Below are positions 33,720 through 42,525 of a DNA stretch of 64,000 nucleotides, one piece after another. Positions within the stretch are counted from its first letter, which is position 1. Each line of letters starts with the position of its first letter. Position numbers and translations under genes: made by a program. The notes below the pieces were generated by a model, which searched no databases, was not told the origin of the DNA, and was given only the letters and a program-made list of their open reading frames with translations. The stretch is from Sorangium cellulosum So0157-2 (GTDB lineage Bacteria > Myxococcota_A > Polyangia > Polyangiales > Polyangiaceae): assembly GCF_000418325.1 (NCBI RefSeq), contig NC_021658.1:9190001-9254000 (forward strand), read 5' to 3'.

Positions 33720-35342
33720 ATGGGGTACCTAGAGAGGCTCCAGGGCTATCTCGAGCGCGTCGCGCGCGCGCCGGAGGGGCTTCCCGCTGTCCACGTGGAC
33801 CTCGCCGCGCACCGGCGCCGCTTCGCCGCCGCGTGGGAGGAAGTCGTGGCTTCCAGGAAGCAGCTGCACTCTGGCGACGCGCCGCCAGAGCGGTGGCAGC
33901 GGGACATCTGGCACAAGGAAGATCAGCTCCTCTACAACATGAGATGGGACCTGCCGACCTTCGTGGAGGAGGTCGCGGATCAGCTCGTCGAGTCGTTGGT
34001 GCCGGATGCGTCCGCGGAAGAGCTCGGAAAGCTCATCAATGTCGCCATCGGCTTCGCTATCGGTGCCGAGGACACCTCGGGCGCACGAGGTCTCGATGAA
34101 GAGATCGGCAGGATTGCCCAGACTGCATGCGCGCGGCTGCAGCGCTCTTACCCGCGATACGGATGGGAGTCCCCGGCACGTTACACCTTCGAGATCCGGG
34201 CGACCCACAAGCACGCCGACCGGTATACGCTGACGAGGAGCGGCACTACGCTCCTTCAGCTCCCAGGTCTCGACGCGGTGCGCTGGTTGCTGGCGCTCGA
34301 GGCCGCGCAGTCGCTCGGGCCTGCCGACGAGTGGCGGGTCTCCCCGGAGCTCGCCGCGCAGCTGCTGAAGGAGCCACAGCGCGAGGTGGAGGCGGACGAG
34401 CTGCTCGATGGCTCATGGCCCTTCTCGCTGGCCACCGTTCGCCGGCTCGGAGCGATGAAGCTGCTCCAGTACCAGGGTCAGGATCTCGAGAGAGGGTTCA
34501 AAGGCTGGTCTTACGCCGTCTTCGATCGGGTCCGGCCCCTCCTGGAGGACATCGCCGAGCAGCGCGCGACCCCCTTCGCGGTGCTCGCGGACGCGCTGCT
34601 GCGGGACGAGGTCGCGCTCGCGCTCGACGGCATCCGCCCGGATCCGGAGCGGGCGCTCCGGGAGAGCGCAGCAGCCGCCACCGCGCTGCAGGCCCGGATG
34701 GTCGTGCACGAGATCCGCAACGCGCTCGTGCCCGCCCAGATCGCGCTCTCTCGCCTGGTCCGCGAGCTCGGGCAGGTGACGGACGGTGAGCCCTTCCAGC
34801 GGTATCGCGGCCGCGTGGACGCCGGCATCCACCGCGCCCTCGCGTTCGCCGACGAGATGCTCCGGGTCGCGAACCTCGGCGTCGAGCCGGCGGCGCCGTT
34901 CGACGTCTCCGCCGCCCTGCGGGACGCCGTCGCCGGCCTCGCAGGGGAGCTGAACGGCAATCTTCGCTGCGCGCCGCTCGAAGCAGCGCCTGCCGTCGTC
35001 GGCCCCCGCGGTCGCTTCGTGCTGGCCATCGCGAACGTGCTGCGGAACGCCGCCCAGGCCGTGGCCGGTCGAGAAGGGATCGTCGAGGTCTCTCTCGGGG
35101 TGAAAGAGGATGCGCTCGTGCTCTGCGTGGACGACGACGGCCCCGGCGCGCCGCCTGACCAGCGCCGCGCCATCTTCGACGCCGGGGTGGCGCTGCGCGC
35201 CGGCGGCAGCGGGCAGGGCCTGGCGCTGGTTCGACAGGTCATCGAGGGGGAAATGGCCGGGTCCGTCGCGTGCGGAGACAGCCCGCTCGGAGGCGCTCGC
35301 TTCGAGATCGTGATACCGCTGCGGAGAGGAAGAACACCATGA
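33720..35342 (+). CDS. Soluble histidine kinase with uncharacterised N-terminus
   Basis: A 540-residue cytosolic kinase with no membrane segment. Residues 1-320 are a mostly helical domain I do not recognise (LHSGDAPPERWQRDIWHKE, TLTRSGTTLLQLPGLDAVRWLLALEAA). The HisKA box is MVVHEIRNALVPAQIALSR with His330. N box NVLRNAAQAV is near 440, G boxes DDDGPGAPP and GGSGQGLALVRQV follow. The stop overlaps the receiver gene start (ATGA, 35339-35342). The receiver and a PD-(D/E)XK nuclease follow on the same strand, which suggests a signalling module that controls a nuclease. Confidence 0.8.
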   Translation: MGYLERLQGYLERVARAPEGLPAVHVDLAAHRRRFAAAWEEVVASRKQLHSGDAPPERWQRDIWHKEDQLLYNMRWDLPTFVEEVADQLVESLVPDASAEELGKLINVAIGFAIGAEDTSGARGLDEEIGRIAQTACARLQRSYPRYGWESPARYTFEIRATHKHADRYTLTRSGTTLLQLPGLDAVRWLLALEAAQSLGPADEWRVSPELAAQLLKEPQREVEADELLDGSWPFSLATVRRLGAMKLLQYQGQDLERGFKGWSYAVFDRVRPLLEDIAEQRATPFAVLADALLRDEVALALDGIRPDPERALRESAAAATALQARMVVHEIRNALVPAQIALSRLVRELGQVTDGEPFQRYRGRVDAGIHRALAFADEMLRVANLGVEPAAPFDVSAALRDAVAGLAGELNGNLRCAPLEAAPAVVGPRGRFVLAIANVLRNAAQAVAGREGIVEVSLGVKEDALVLCVDDDGPGAPPDQRRAIFDAGVALRAGGSGQGLALVRQVIEGEMAGSVACGDSPLGGARFEIVIPLRRGRTP

Positions 35343-35734
35343 GCGGCGACGGACGCATCCTCATCGTGGACGACCATCCGCCCTTCCTGGAGACCTACGA
35401 GGAGATCCTCGCGGCCGAGGGCTACGCCGTCGAGACCGCCACCTCGCACGCCGAGGCGCTGCGCCGGCTCGACGAGCCAGGCTGGGCCGTCGTGCTGGTG
35501 GACCAGAAGCTCCAGGGCCCAGGCGGCCCGGACACCGGCCTGGGCCTCATCGGCGAGGCCCGTCGGCGCGCGCCCGGCGCCAAGGTCCTCCTGGTGACCG
35601 CCTACGCTTCCACGGAAGCCGTCGAGCGCGCTTTCCGCGAGGGCGCGTACGACTACCTCGAGAAGACCGCCGTCTTCGAGGCGCTCTTGCGGGTCAAGGT
35701 GCGCAACGCGGCGGAGGCCGTCCGGGAACGGTGA
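35339..35734 (+). CDS. Stand-alone response-regulator receiver
   Basis: A 131-residue single-domain receiver with no output domain. It has the acidic pair DD11-12, phospho-acceptor Asp55 in VLVDQKL, the Thr of LLVTAYAS and a Lys in YLEKT. Its start overlaps the histidine kinase stop and it ends 15 bases before the nuclease gene. It may relay phosphate to another protein, dock onto the nuclease, or act as a phosphate sink. Confidence 0.88.
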   Translation: MSGDGRILIVDDHPPFLETYEEILAAEGYAVETATSHAEALRRLDEPGWAVVLVDQKLQGPGGPDTGLGLIGEARRRAPGAKVLLVTAYASTEAVERAFREGAYDYLEKTAVFEALLRVKVRNAAEAVRER

Positions 35735-35749
35735 CTCGCGACCCTGGAC

Positions 35750-36280
35750 ATGAACGAGACGGAGCGGGCGATCCGAGCGACATGGGCGGACGCGCAGAAG
35801 GAACGCGACCGCAACCGGCGAGGCATCCAGCTCGAGCGCCTCATGGCGCTGCTCCTCAAGACGCTCCCAGGCTTCGAGCGGCTGGACACCCGGCTCCGGA
35901 ACGAGGTCGAGGAGATCGACATCATCGTCCAGAACGGGTCCACGGACCCCTTCTGGCAGAAGGAGTCGCCCTACCTCCTGGTCGAGTGCAAAAACTGGTC
36001 GAAGCACGTCGGGAGCAAGGAGCTCCGAGATCTCTGGGCCAAGATGGAAGGCCGCTTCGATCGCTGCCGGCTGGCGTTGCTCGTCGCCCCGGGCGGCATT
36101 GCGGACACCGTGCCCGAGCTGCAGCTCCGCAAGGCGGAGAAGGGCCTGCTCGTCGTGCTGATCGGACCCGGCGACCTCGACGAGCTGGTCCAGCGACGAG
36201 ATCGGAGCGAGGCGCTGCAGGAGATGCACCGTCGCGCGGTCATGGGCGCGACCGCGCGGAAGGGCGACGAGGCGCCGTGA
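35750..36280 (+). CDS. PD-(D/E)XK (Mrr-like) nuclease-fold protein
   Basis: A 176-residue protein with the layout of a PD-(D/E)XK endonuclease core. Glu29 is in RGIQLERLMALLLKTLPGF, Asp57 in EEIDIIVQ, and the E-x-K pair in LLVECKNW (Glu79, Lys81). After the core comes a strand-helix (FDRCRLALLVAPGG) typical of Mrr/restriction-like folds. No DNA-binding domain is attached. Third gene of the kinase/receiver operon, 15 bases after the receiver. Cleavage of DNA or RNA is inferred; a convergent terminator follows. Confidence 0.75.
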   Translation: MNETERAIRATWADAQKERDRNRRGIQLERLMALLLKTLPGFERLDTRLRNEVEEIDIIVQNGSTDPFWQKESPYLLVECKNWSKHVGSKELRDLWAKMEGRFDRCRLALLVAPGGIADTVPELQLRKAEKGLLVVLIGPGDLDELVQRRDRSEALQEMHRRAVMGATARKGDEAP

Positions 36281-36299
36281 GCGGGGGGTGAGCGAAAGG

Positions 36300-36320
36300 C
36301 GACCGCGGGGACCGCGGTCG
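36300..36320. terminator. Bidirectional terminator hairpin
   Basis: Perfect 9-bp stem CGACCGCGG (36300-36308) with complement (36312-36320) and a GGA loop, between the convergent nuclease (ends 36280) and ribA (ends 36323) genes. Confidence 0.6.
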
Positions 36321-36322
36321 GG

Positions 36323-37012
36323 TCACTCGGCGTCGCTGCCGGCGGCGGCGCCGCTGGCCGGTGCGCCGTCGCGCAGCGACGGGATGGCGTGGCCCATCCG
36401 GAGGCGCTTCGCCTCGAGGTACGGCGCCGAGAAGGGGTTCGCGGGCACGACGGCCGGCGAGCGCGACGAGATGCGCACGCCGAGGGCGCGGAGCCCCTCC
36501 ACCTTGTCCGGGTTGTTCGTGAGCAGCCGGATCGACTCGATGCCGAGGTGATCGATCATCGCGGCCGCCGGCTCGTAGCCGCGGGCGTCGTCGGGCAGCC
36601 CGAGGATGCGGTTCGCGTCGACCGTGTCGTGGCCGAACGCCTGCAGCTGGTAGGCGCGGATCTTGTTGGCGAGCCCGATGCCGCGCCCCTCCTGCCGCAG
36701 GTAGAGCACGACGCCGAGCCCGCGGCGGCCGATCTCGGCCTGGGCTGCCTCGAGCTGCTCGCGGCAGTCGCACTTCAGCGACCCGAACACCTCGCTCGTG
36801 AGGCACTCGGAGTGCACGCGCAGCGTGACGTCCGACTTGCCCCGCACGTCGCCCATGATCAGCGCGACGTGGTCGGGCGATAGCCCCTGCTCGGGGTTCG
36901 TCGCTCCCCCCCAGTGGAACACGAGCATCTGAAAGACACCGTGCTTCGTCGGCACGGGCGCCTGCGCGCGAATATCGAGCTGAGGCCGGATCGCCGTCGT
37001 CGGGACGTACAT
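36323..37012 (-). CDS. ribA: GTP cyclohydrolase II
   Basis: A 229-residue enzyme for the first committed step of riboflavin synthesis: GTP to 2,5-diamino-6-ribosylamino-pyrimidinone phosphate. Zinc ligands lie in RVHSECLTSEVFGSLKCDC. Others are LRQEGRGIGLANKIRAY and RLLTNNPDKVEGL. The ATG at 37012 has a GGAGAGCG site; upstream codons in frame lack conservation. It is not fused to RibB as in many bacteria. I see no FMN riboswitch pattern in the upstream 110 bases. Confidence 0.93.
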   Translation of the reverse strand: MYVPTTAIRPQLDIRAQAPVPTKHGVFQMLVFHWGGATNPEQGLSPDHVALIMGDVRGKSDVTLRVHSECLTSEVFGSLKCDCREQLEAAQAEIGRRGLGVVLYLRQEGRGIGLANKIRAYQLQAFGHDTVDANRILGLPDDARGYEPAAAMIDHLGIESIRLLTNNPDKVEGLRALGVRISSRSPAVVPANPFSAPYLEAKRLRMGHAIPSLRDGAPASGAAAGSDAE

Positions 37013-37325
37013 CTCGCTCTCCTGGTGAAGGAGTCCTGGGTCTCGTGTCAAGCAAGGAGCGCCGCGTCGAGTGTGCCCGCTTACCCTGCCCTTGTCCGGC
37101 CACCCCTGAAGGTGGCATCCATCAACTAGCGTAAGGGCCGGACAGGGACAAGGTGAGCTCTCCAAGATGTTGCGCCGCGGACATGCCGGGGGCAGCTCCA
37201 CGGGCTCGGCGGCGCGCGGGCGCGGCGGTGCGCAGGTGCGGGTGCGGGTGCCGACCTAGCCGACGTCCCGCGCGAGCTGCGCGGCGATCGCTCCTCCCTC
37301 GAGGCGCCCCGGCGCCCCGCGCTCC

Positions 37326-39128
37326 TCAGAACCACTCCGGCCGCATCCTCGCGTACGAGTCCTCGCCCGACCGGCAGAGCGCCGCGAGCGCCGGGGCCCG
37401 CGGCAGCTCCGTCGAGAACCAGTACTGCGCCGCGCACAGCTTGCCCTCGTAGAAGCCGGCGGGCGACGCGCCCCGGGCCAGCCCCTCGCGGGCCGCCGCG
37501 GCCATCGCGAGCCACTGCCACGCGACCACCAGGATCGAGGCGAGCTCGAGGTAGTCCGCGCTGTGCCGCAGCATCCGCTCGACGTCGCCGCGCAACCCCG
37601 CCTCGGCGAGGTGCATCGTCAGCTCCCCGAGCAGCGACATCGACGCGCCCAGCCGCTCGCACCACGCGGGCTCGACGCCGGCCCGCCGCGCCCGGTCGAT
37701 CGTCTGCTCGACCTCGCCGCCGAGCGCCATGAGGGCCGCGCCGCCCCCGGCCACGACCTTGCGGCCGAGGAGATCGAGGCCCTGGATGCCCGTCGTCCCC
37801 TCGTGGATCGCGTTGAGCTTCTGGTCCCGGAGCCACGCCTCCGGGAGGTACTCGCTCGAGTAGCCGTAGCCGCCGTGGACCTGGAGCGCGAGGGCGTTCG
37901 ACTCGAAGCCCTTCTCGGCGGGGAAGGTCTTGGTGATGGGGGTGAGCAGGTCGAGGAGCCGCTGCGCGCGCTCGCGCTCCGCCGGGTCCGCGGCGTGCGC
38001 GGCGAGATCGGCGTACCGCGCCGTCGTGGAGACCAGCGCGAGGCTGCCCTCCACGATGGCCTTCTGCCGGAGCAGCATCCGGCGCACGTCGGCGTGCTCG
38101 ACGATCGGCACCTGCGGCGTCCTCGGATCCTTCGAGCCGAGCGGCCGGCCCTGCGGCCGGGCGAGCGCGTAGCCGAGCGCCTCGTGGTAGGCCGCCGAGG
38201 CGGTCGCGGCGGCGTTGACGCCCACCATGATCCGGGCCTCGTTCATCATCTGGAACATGTAGGAGATGCCCTGGTGCGGGTTGCCCACGAGGTAGCCGTG
38301 GCAGTCCCCGCGCTCGCCGAAGCTCATCGCGAGGCTCGGGAGCCCGCGCCAGCCGATCTTGTGGATCACGCCGGCGACCTCGACGTCGTTCGGGACGAGC
38401 CGCCCGCCCTCGTGCCGCCGCTTGGGCACGGCGAACAGGCTCACCCCCTTGATGCCCGGCGGCGCGCCGTCGATGCGCGCCAGCACGAGGTGGACGATGT
38501 TCTCGGCGAGGTCGTGATCGCCGCCCGAGATGAAGATCTTGGACCCGCGGACGAGGTAGTGCCCCGCCTCGGTCCGCTCCGCGCGCGCCTGCACGTCGGC
38601 CAGGCTCGAGCCCGCCTGGGGCTCGGTGAGCGCCATGGTCCCGGTCCACTCGCCGGCGTACAGCCGGGTCATGAAGGTGGACTTCAGGGCGTCGTCGCCG
38701 AACGTCTGGATCAGGTGCGCCGCCGCGGTCGTCAGCCCGAGGTAGCCGCACGCGCTCAGGTTGGCCGCCATCAGGTATGCGCCGGCGAGCATCGCGACCA
38801 CGAGGGGCAGCTGCTGGCCCCCGACGTCGGCCGGCCGCGCCGCGGTGAGCACGCCGAGGTCGATCATCGGCCGGAAGACCTGCTTGAGGGCGGGGTGCAC
38901 CGCGACGGCGCCCCCCTCGAAGCGCGGCGGCGACGCGTCGACCGGCCGGTAGGTCGGGAACAGCACCTCCCGCGCGAACCGGCGACAGCTCTGGAGGTAG
39001 AGGTCGAAGGTCTCCCGGGTGTGATCGGCGAAATAGGGGAGCTCGCAGAGGCGGGGCGCGTCGAGCACCTCGTAGAGGAGGAACTCGACGTCGCGGTCGT
39101 TGAGGAGCGGGTTCTGAGGAGCGGTCAT
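37326..39128 (-). CDS. Acyl-CoA dehydrogenase (600-residue type)
   Basis: A 600-residue FAD acyl-CoA dehydrogenase of the long FadE5/AcdB-like group with a C-terminal extension. Motifs are ALTEPQAGSSLADVQ and FISGGDHDL (FAD and substrate), KIGWRGLPSLAMSFG, QVHGGYGYSSEYLPE, and the catalytic base region LNAIHEGTTGIQGLDLLGRK. It oxidises acyl-CoA to enoyl-CoA in fatty-acid degradation. The ATG at 39128 begins MTAPQNPLLN. Segments of this gene and its upstream region recur in degraded form at 42280-42760 in the same orientation. Confidence 0.93.
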   Translation of the reverse strand: MTAPQNPLLNDRDVEFLLYEVLDAPRLCELPYFADHTRETFDLYLQSCRRFAREVLFPTYRPVDASPPRFEGGAVAVHPALKQVFRPMIDLGVLTAARPADVGGQQLPLVVAMLAGAYLMAANLSACGYLGLTTAAAHLIQTFGDDALKSTFMTRLYAGEWTGTMALTEPQAGSSLADVQARAERTEAGHYLVRGSKIFISGGDHDLAENIVHLVLARIDGAPPGIKGVSLFAVPKRRHEGGRLVPNDVEVAGVIHKIGWRGLPSLAMSFGERGDCHGYLVGNPHQGISYMFQMMNEARIMVGVNAAATASAAYHEALGYALARPQGRPLGSKDPRTPQVPIVEHADVRRMLLRQKAIVEGSLALVSTTARYADLAAHAADPAERERAQRLLDLLTPITKTFPAEKGFESNALALQVHGGYGYSSEYLPEAWLRDQKLNAIHEGTTGIQGLDLLGRKVVAGGGAALMALGGEVEQTIDRARRAGVEPAWCERLGASMSLLGELTMHLAEAGLRGDVERMLRHSADYLELASILVVAWQWLAMAAAAREGLARGASPAGFYEGKLCAAQYWFSTELPRAPALAALCRSGEDSYARMRPEWF

Positions 39129-39282
39129 GGGGTGTGGGGCTTCCCGGGCTTGGCGCACGCTAGGCCCTGATGAGGCGGGATGTCGAGGGCCTGGCTCATC
39201 CGTGGGGCCAGCGAGCGCGGGCGGACGCGCGCCGGCGGATCGCGGCGGCGCGGCGCGCGAAGCCGCCGGCGTCGCGGCGGAG

Positions 39283-39425
39283 GGCGTCGTCTGCCGGGGA
39301 GGAGCCCGTCGTCTGCCGGCCGGGTGCCATCGTCAGCCGGCCGGAACCCACCGTCGGCCGGCCGGGTGCCATCGTCCTATCCGGCGGGAACCCATCGTCA
39401 GCCGCGGGGGAGCTCGTCGTCATCC
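39283..39425. repeat. 21-22-bp imperfect tandem repeats upstream of acyl-CoA dehydrogenase
   Basis: About seven head-to-tail units of 21-22 bp, each with CGTCGTC/ATCGTC followed by a GCCGG-type core and GGAACCC/GGTGCC. They lie about 155-300 bp upstream of the dehydrogenase start. A shorter related array stands at 42655-42745 beside the degraded copy of that gene. Function unknown; repeated regulator sites or slippage are both possible. Confidence 0.5.
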
Positions 39426-39611
39426 GGAGGTGGACCCGGCAGCTCCATGGCACCCCGACCCAAACGTACCCGTCAGGCAGTGGGTGATGTCGCTGCCGTT
39501 CGAGCTGTGTGCGCTCGCGGCCCAGAAATCCGACGTTCCTCGCGGTCATGGAGCGCATCTTTGCGGAGGAGATCGCCCGCCTGACCCCGCAATGACGATC
39601 GGGGGCGCGAG

Positions 39612-39900
39612 CGGCTCATGCGGTACTGCGCCCGCCCGGCCTTCGCAGTCGAGCGAATCGAGCTGCTGCCCTATGGGCGCATAGCGTACTTGCAGAAGAC
39701 ACCGCGGCGGCGACGCACTCACCGCGTCATGAGCCCGATCGCGTTTTCGATGCTCTGCGATGCCCGAGATGCGAACGTGAGATGCGCGTGCTCTCGACGA
39801 TCACGGGCCCAAAGGCGGTGCGCCGCACCCTCGATCATCTCAACCTACCCTCGCGCCCGACAGCAGCGGCACCCCGCACGCGACCCAACGTGGTAACCGA
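39612..39900 (+). pseudogene. IS91-like transposase remnant A
   Basis: Two frames read as pieces of an IS91/IS801-type transposase. One gives RLMRYCARPAFAVERIELL then YGRIAYLQKTPRRRRTHRV (the conserved R-Y-RPP-region). The other, about 39740-39880, gives FDALRCPRCEREMRVLST then ITGPKAVRRTLDHLNLPSRP, the C-terminal zinc-motif region. The N-terminal HUH catalytic part and a central piece are gone. No terminal sequences of the element are seen. I recognise nothing in the rest of the 39426-40390 stretch apart from shadow frames. Confidence 0.6.
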
Positions 39901-40390
39901 TGGCGTTCGGGTTCGACGCGGCGTAGCTGGGCACACCGCCCGAGCCCGTCATGGCGAGCGCACGCCCCGGTCGTCGAGGCAGCGCTGCGCCCGGAGCACG
40001 GCGGGCCGGCTCGGCAACGGGCCAAACGGGTGTCGTATGGGCGAACGACGGCTCGCCCGGCGCCGTCCCCGCGGGGCTTGACTCGGACGAAGGAGACGTC
40101 GGACATCGCCGAGCAGACCGTCATGCCACCGCTGAGACACTGGTTTGATGCCACAAAGGGGCGAGATGCCGGCGTCGGCGTCGCGCGCTGGGAGCTCGTT
40201 GGGACGCGACGTAGAGCGCCGTGGAGGCGACAGCCTGTTCCGTCCTGCACGACATCGTGTTTCCGCGCGGGGAACGATGGCTCGATGGTCCCATGACCTC
40301 GTTTCGCGATTACCAGCTTGCACCAACTTCCACAGTGCAATAAATATCATGCGTCGCGCCCCTTCCCATGATGAAAACAGGAGACCGAGG

Positions 40391-40828
40391 ATGAACCGTT
40401 CGATTGGGCACCTTACCCAGGCATCAATGCTCGCCGGAACAATGATTTGTTGTATGCAGACATCGGCGCTCGCCCAGAGCGTACCCACGGTCCAGCTCGG
40501 CTCGGTGGCCACGCTGGACGCACGAGCGTTCATCACAGTTCCGGTCACGTATGTTTGCTCGGAAGGTTCCACCCTTGGCGGTATCGATGTCGAGGTGACG
40601 CAAGCGTCTGGAAACAAGGTTGCGCAGGGGCGCGGCAGCGCGGAAGTTCAATCGTTGGTCTGCGATGGAACACCGCACGTCGCAGATGTCAGCGTCACCC
40701 TTTTCCAATCGGATGCGCCGTTCCATGGCGGCAGAGCCGTGTTCTGGGCGAGGCTCTCCACGTGTGATCCTTCGTTCAATTGTCAGGACGCGTTCGATGG
40801 CCCCGAGGTCATCCCGATTCGTGGATGA
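40391..40828 (+). CDS. Small secreted protein, Ig-like
   Basis: A 145-residue exported protein with a signal peptide ending in ALAQS. The mature part is beta-rich (FITVPVTYVCSEGSTLGGID, DVSVTLFQSDAPFHGGRAVFW) with paired cysteines, similar to unannotated secreted proteins of actinobacteria. Start ATG at 40391 with an ACCGAGG site. Lower G+C than the surrounding genes (visible A/T-rich start region), which fits the accessory nature of this zone. Function unknown. Confidence 0.65.
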   Translation: MNRSIGHLTQASMLAGTMICCMQTSALAQSVPTVQLGSVATLDARAFITVPVTYVCSEGSTLGGIDVEVTQASGNKVAQGRGSAEVQSLVCDGTPHVADVSVTLFQSDAPFHGGRAVFWARLSTCDPSFNCQDAFDGPEVIPIRG

Positions 40829-40894
40829 CTTGCGGTGCAGGGCGGCAAACGAATAGACCCTGATGGCGCGTCGTCGGCGGGACCTCTGCCTGCG

Positions 40895-40940
40895 CGCGGT
40901 GCGGTCGGTTCGGGCCGAGGCCCGCTTCGACCGCACCGCG
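40895..40940. terminator. Strong two-layer hairpin (terminator-like)
   Basis: A 13-bp perfect stem, CGCGGTGCGGTCG (40895-40907) with its complement at 40928-40940. Inside the loop is a second hairpin, CGGGCC/GGCCCG (40911-40924). It lies 67 bases after the small secreted protein gene. Terminator or structured 3' end; no U tract. The remainder of 40829-41137 shows nothing else. Confidence 0.5.
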
Positions 40941-41137
40941 CCCGCGATCGAGCGTCTCCCCCGGACCGGCACAGCGAGTCAGCGCAGCGGGGAGCGAGCC
41001 GCGCTGCGCGTCCGACTGGCGTCCTGCGCACCTAGCTAGCCCGCTTTCCACCATTTGACTTTGTTGATCCCCATTATACGCTCTCCCTCGTTCTGGCGGG
41101 CTGACCGTTACGCCAGCCATTCCTTCGGGGAGGGAAC

Positions 41138-42265
41138 ATGAGTTCGTCGCAAGCAGCAGCGAGACACGGGCTCTCGCTCGTAATAGGCTTATCTTTCTTC
41201 ATGGCGTCGTGCGCGGCGCTGGAGCCGGAGACAACCGAGGCGGACAACGCCGTGCGGAGCCACGCCGACGAGGGAGCATGCCCGGAGCCATCGATTCAGG
41301 ACACGCTGTTCATCGGCGACAACGGCGACTTCTCGGTCAAGGCGTTCTCGGTCGATCCTTGGATGTCGCTCACGTATACGGGATCCCCCTTCGTGGAGCC
41401 CGCCGCCGGCGGCCTGCACGGGGTGATGGGGCTCATCTTCGGTAGGAACAGGAACCTGCTGGCGGTCAACCAGAACGTCGAGCTTCCGATCAACGGCGAG
41501 GTCCTCGAGTTCGACGGCGCCGATGGTCGCCTCATCCGGTCCATCGTCGCATCGTCGGACCCGGACTCGCCCTTCGCGCCGCGGGGGATGGTGCTCAGGG
41601 ACAACGTGCTGTACGTGGCTGATTTCGGCGGCTACCCCAATGTGACACAGGAGGGCCAGGTCGCCCTCTACCACGGCCGGACTGGTGAGCTCCTCGGGAA
41701 GCTCGACGCCGACGGCCTCACCACGCCTTTCTTCCCGCGCGGCGTGGTCTTCGGTCCAGACGGGAAGCTCTATGTGTCCAACGTTCCGAAGCAGACCAGC
41801 GGGCAGGTGCTGCGCTTCGATCCGAGGACGCGGAAGCTCATCGACGTCTTCATCGACAGCGGCAAGTGCAAGTGCGACTTCAACCGGCCCGAAGGGCTGG
41901 TCTTCGGCCCTGGAACGCATCCCCGGCTCTATGTCACGAGCTTCCCGCGCGACGAAGATGACACGGACAAGATCCTCGTCTTCGACCAGCGGGGCGAGTT
42001 CGTCGACTCGATCGAGCTCTATCGGGCCGGCGAGCCGCGCGCGTCCGCCCAGGCGCTGCTCTTTGGCCCGGGAGGGCGACTCTACTTACCCCTCACCCAG
42101 TTCTCGGCCCCGGAGCACCAGGGAGAGGTCCGGCGTTACGACGTCGGCACGAAGATGTTCGAGGTGGTGGTGCCTTCGTTCGCGGACGGCGGGCCGCTGC
42201 AGGCCGGATGGTATTTGACGTTCCGTAGGACGAACCCCGCGACGCTGGTCTACGAGGGCGATTGA
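41138..42265 (+). CDS. NHL/SMP-30-like beta-propeller lipoprotein
   Basis: A 375-residue exported protein with lipobox FMASC (Cys25). The body is a repeated propeller pattern (GDNGDFSVKAFSV, FAPRGMVLRDNVLYVADF, FPRGVVFGPDGKLYVSN, RPEGLVFGPGTHPRLYVTS), as in NHL or gluconolactonase-like proteins. No enzyme motif can be assigned. Ribosome site GGGAGGG before the ATG at 41138. It ends only 15 bases before the acyl-CoA dehydrogenase pseudogene on the other strand. Confidence 0.72.
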   Translation: MSSSQAAARHGLSLVIGLSFFMASCAALEPETTEADNAVRSHADEGACPEPSIQDTLFIGDNGDFSVKAFSVDPWMSLTYTGSPFVEPAAGGLHGVMGLIFGRNRNLLAVNQNVELPINGEVLEFDGADGRLIRSIVASSDPDSPFAPRGMVLRDNVLYVADFGGYPNVTQEGQVALYHGRTGELLGKLDADGLTTPFFPRGVVFGPDGKLYVSNVPKQTSGQVLRFDPRTRKLIDVFIDSGKCKCDFNRPEGLVFGPGTHPRLYVTSFPRDEDDTDKILVFDQRGEFVDSIELYRAGEPRASAQALLFGPGGRLYLPLTQFSAPEHQGEVRRYDVGTKMFEVVVPSFADGGPLQAGWYLTFRRTNPATLVYEGD

Positions 42266-42279
42266 GGCGGACGTTCCTC

Positions 42280-42525
42280 GGCGTCACCTCGGAGCCTTCG
42301 AGCCGAGCGGCCGGCCCTGGGGCCTGGCGAGCGCGTAGCCGAGCGCCTCGTGGTAGGCCGCCGAGGCGGTCGCGGCGGCGTTGACGCCCACCATGATCCG
42401 GGCCTCGTTCATCATCTGGAACATGCCTCGGTCCGCTCGGCGCGCGCCTGCACGTCGGCCAGGCTCGAGCCGGCCTGCGGCTTGGTGAGCGCCATCGTCC
42501 CGGTCCACTCGCCGGCGTACACATG
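42280..42525 (-). pseudogene. Degraded copy of acyl-CoA dehydrogenase
   Basis: Nucleotides 42280-42424 match 38116-38260 and 42426-42522 match 38567-38661 almost base for base. The start region at 42523 onward resembles 39127 onward. The pieces are in the right order and orientation but about 300 and 460 bp between them are missing, as is the whole 3' half of the gene. In translation, MFQMMNEARIMVGVNAAATA and TMALTKPQAGSSLADVQARA remain recognisable. A second copy of the gene at 37326-39128 that has lost most of its length. Confidence 0.8.

Noticed and set aside
37013..37125. FMN riboswitch upstream of ribA
   Set aside because: The conserved FMN-element blocks are not present in the 110-base leader.
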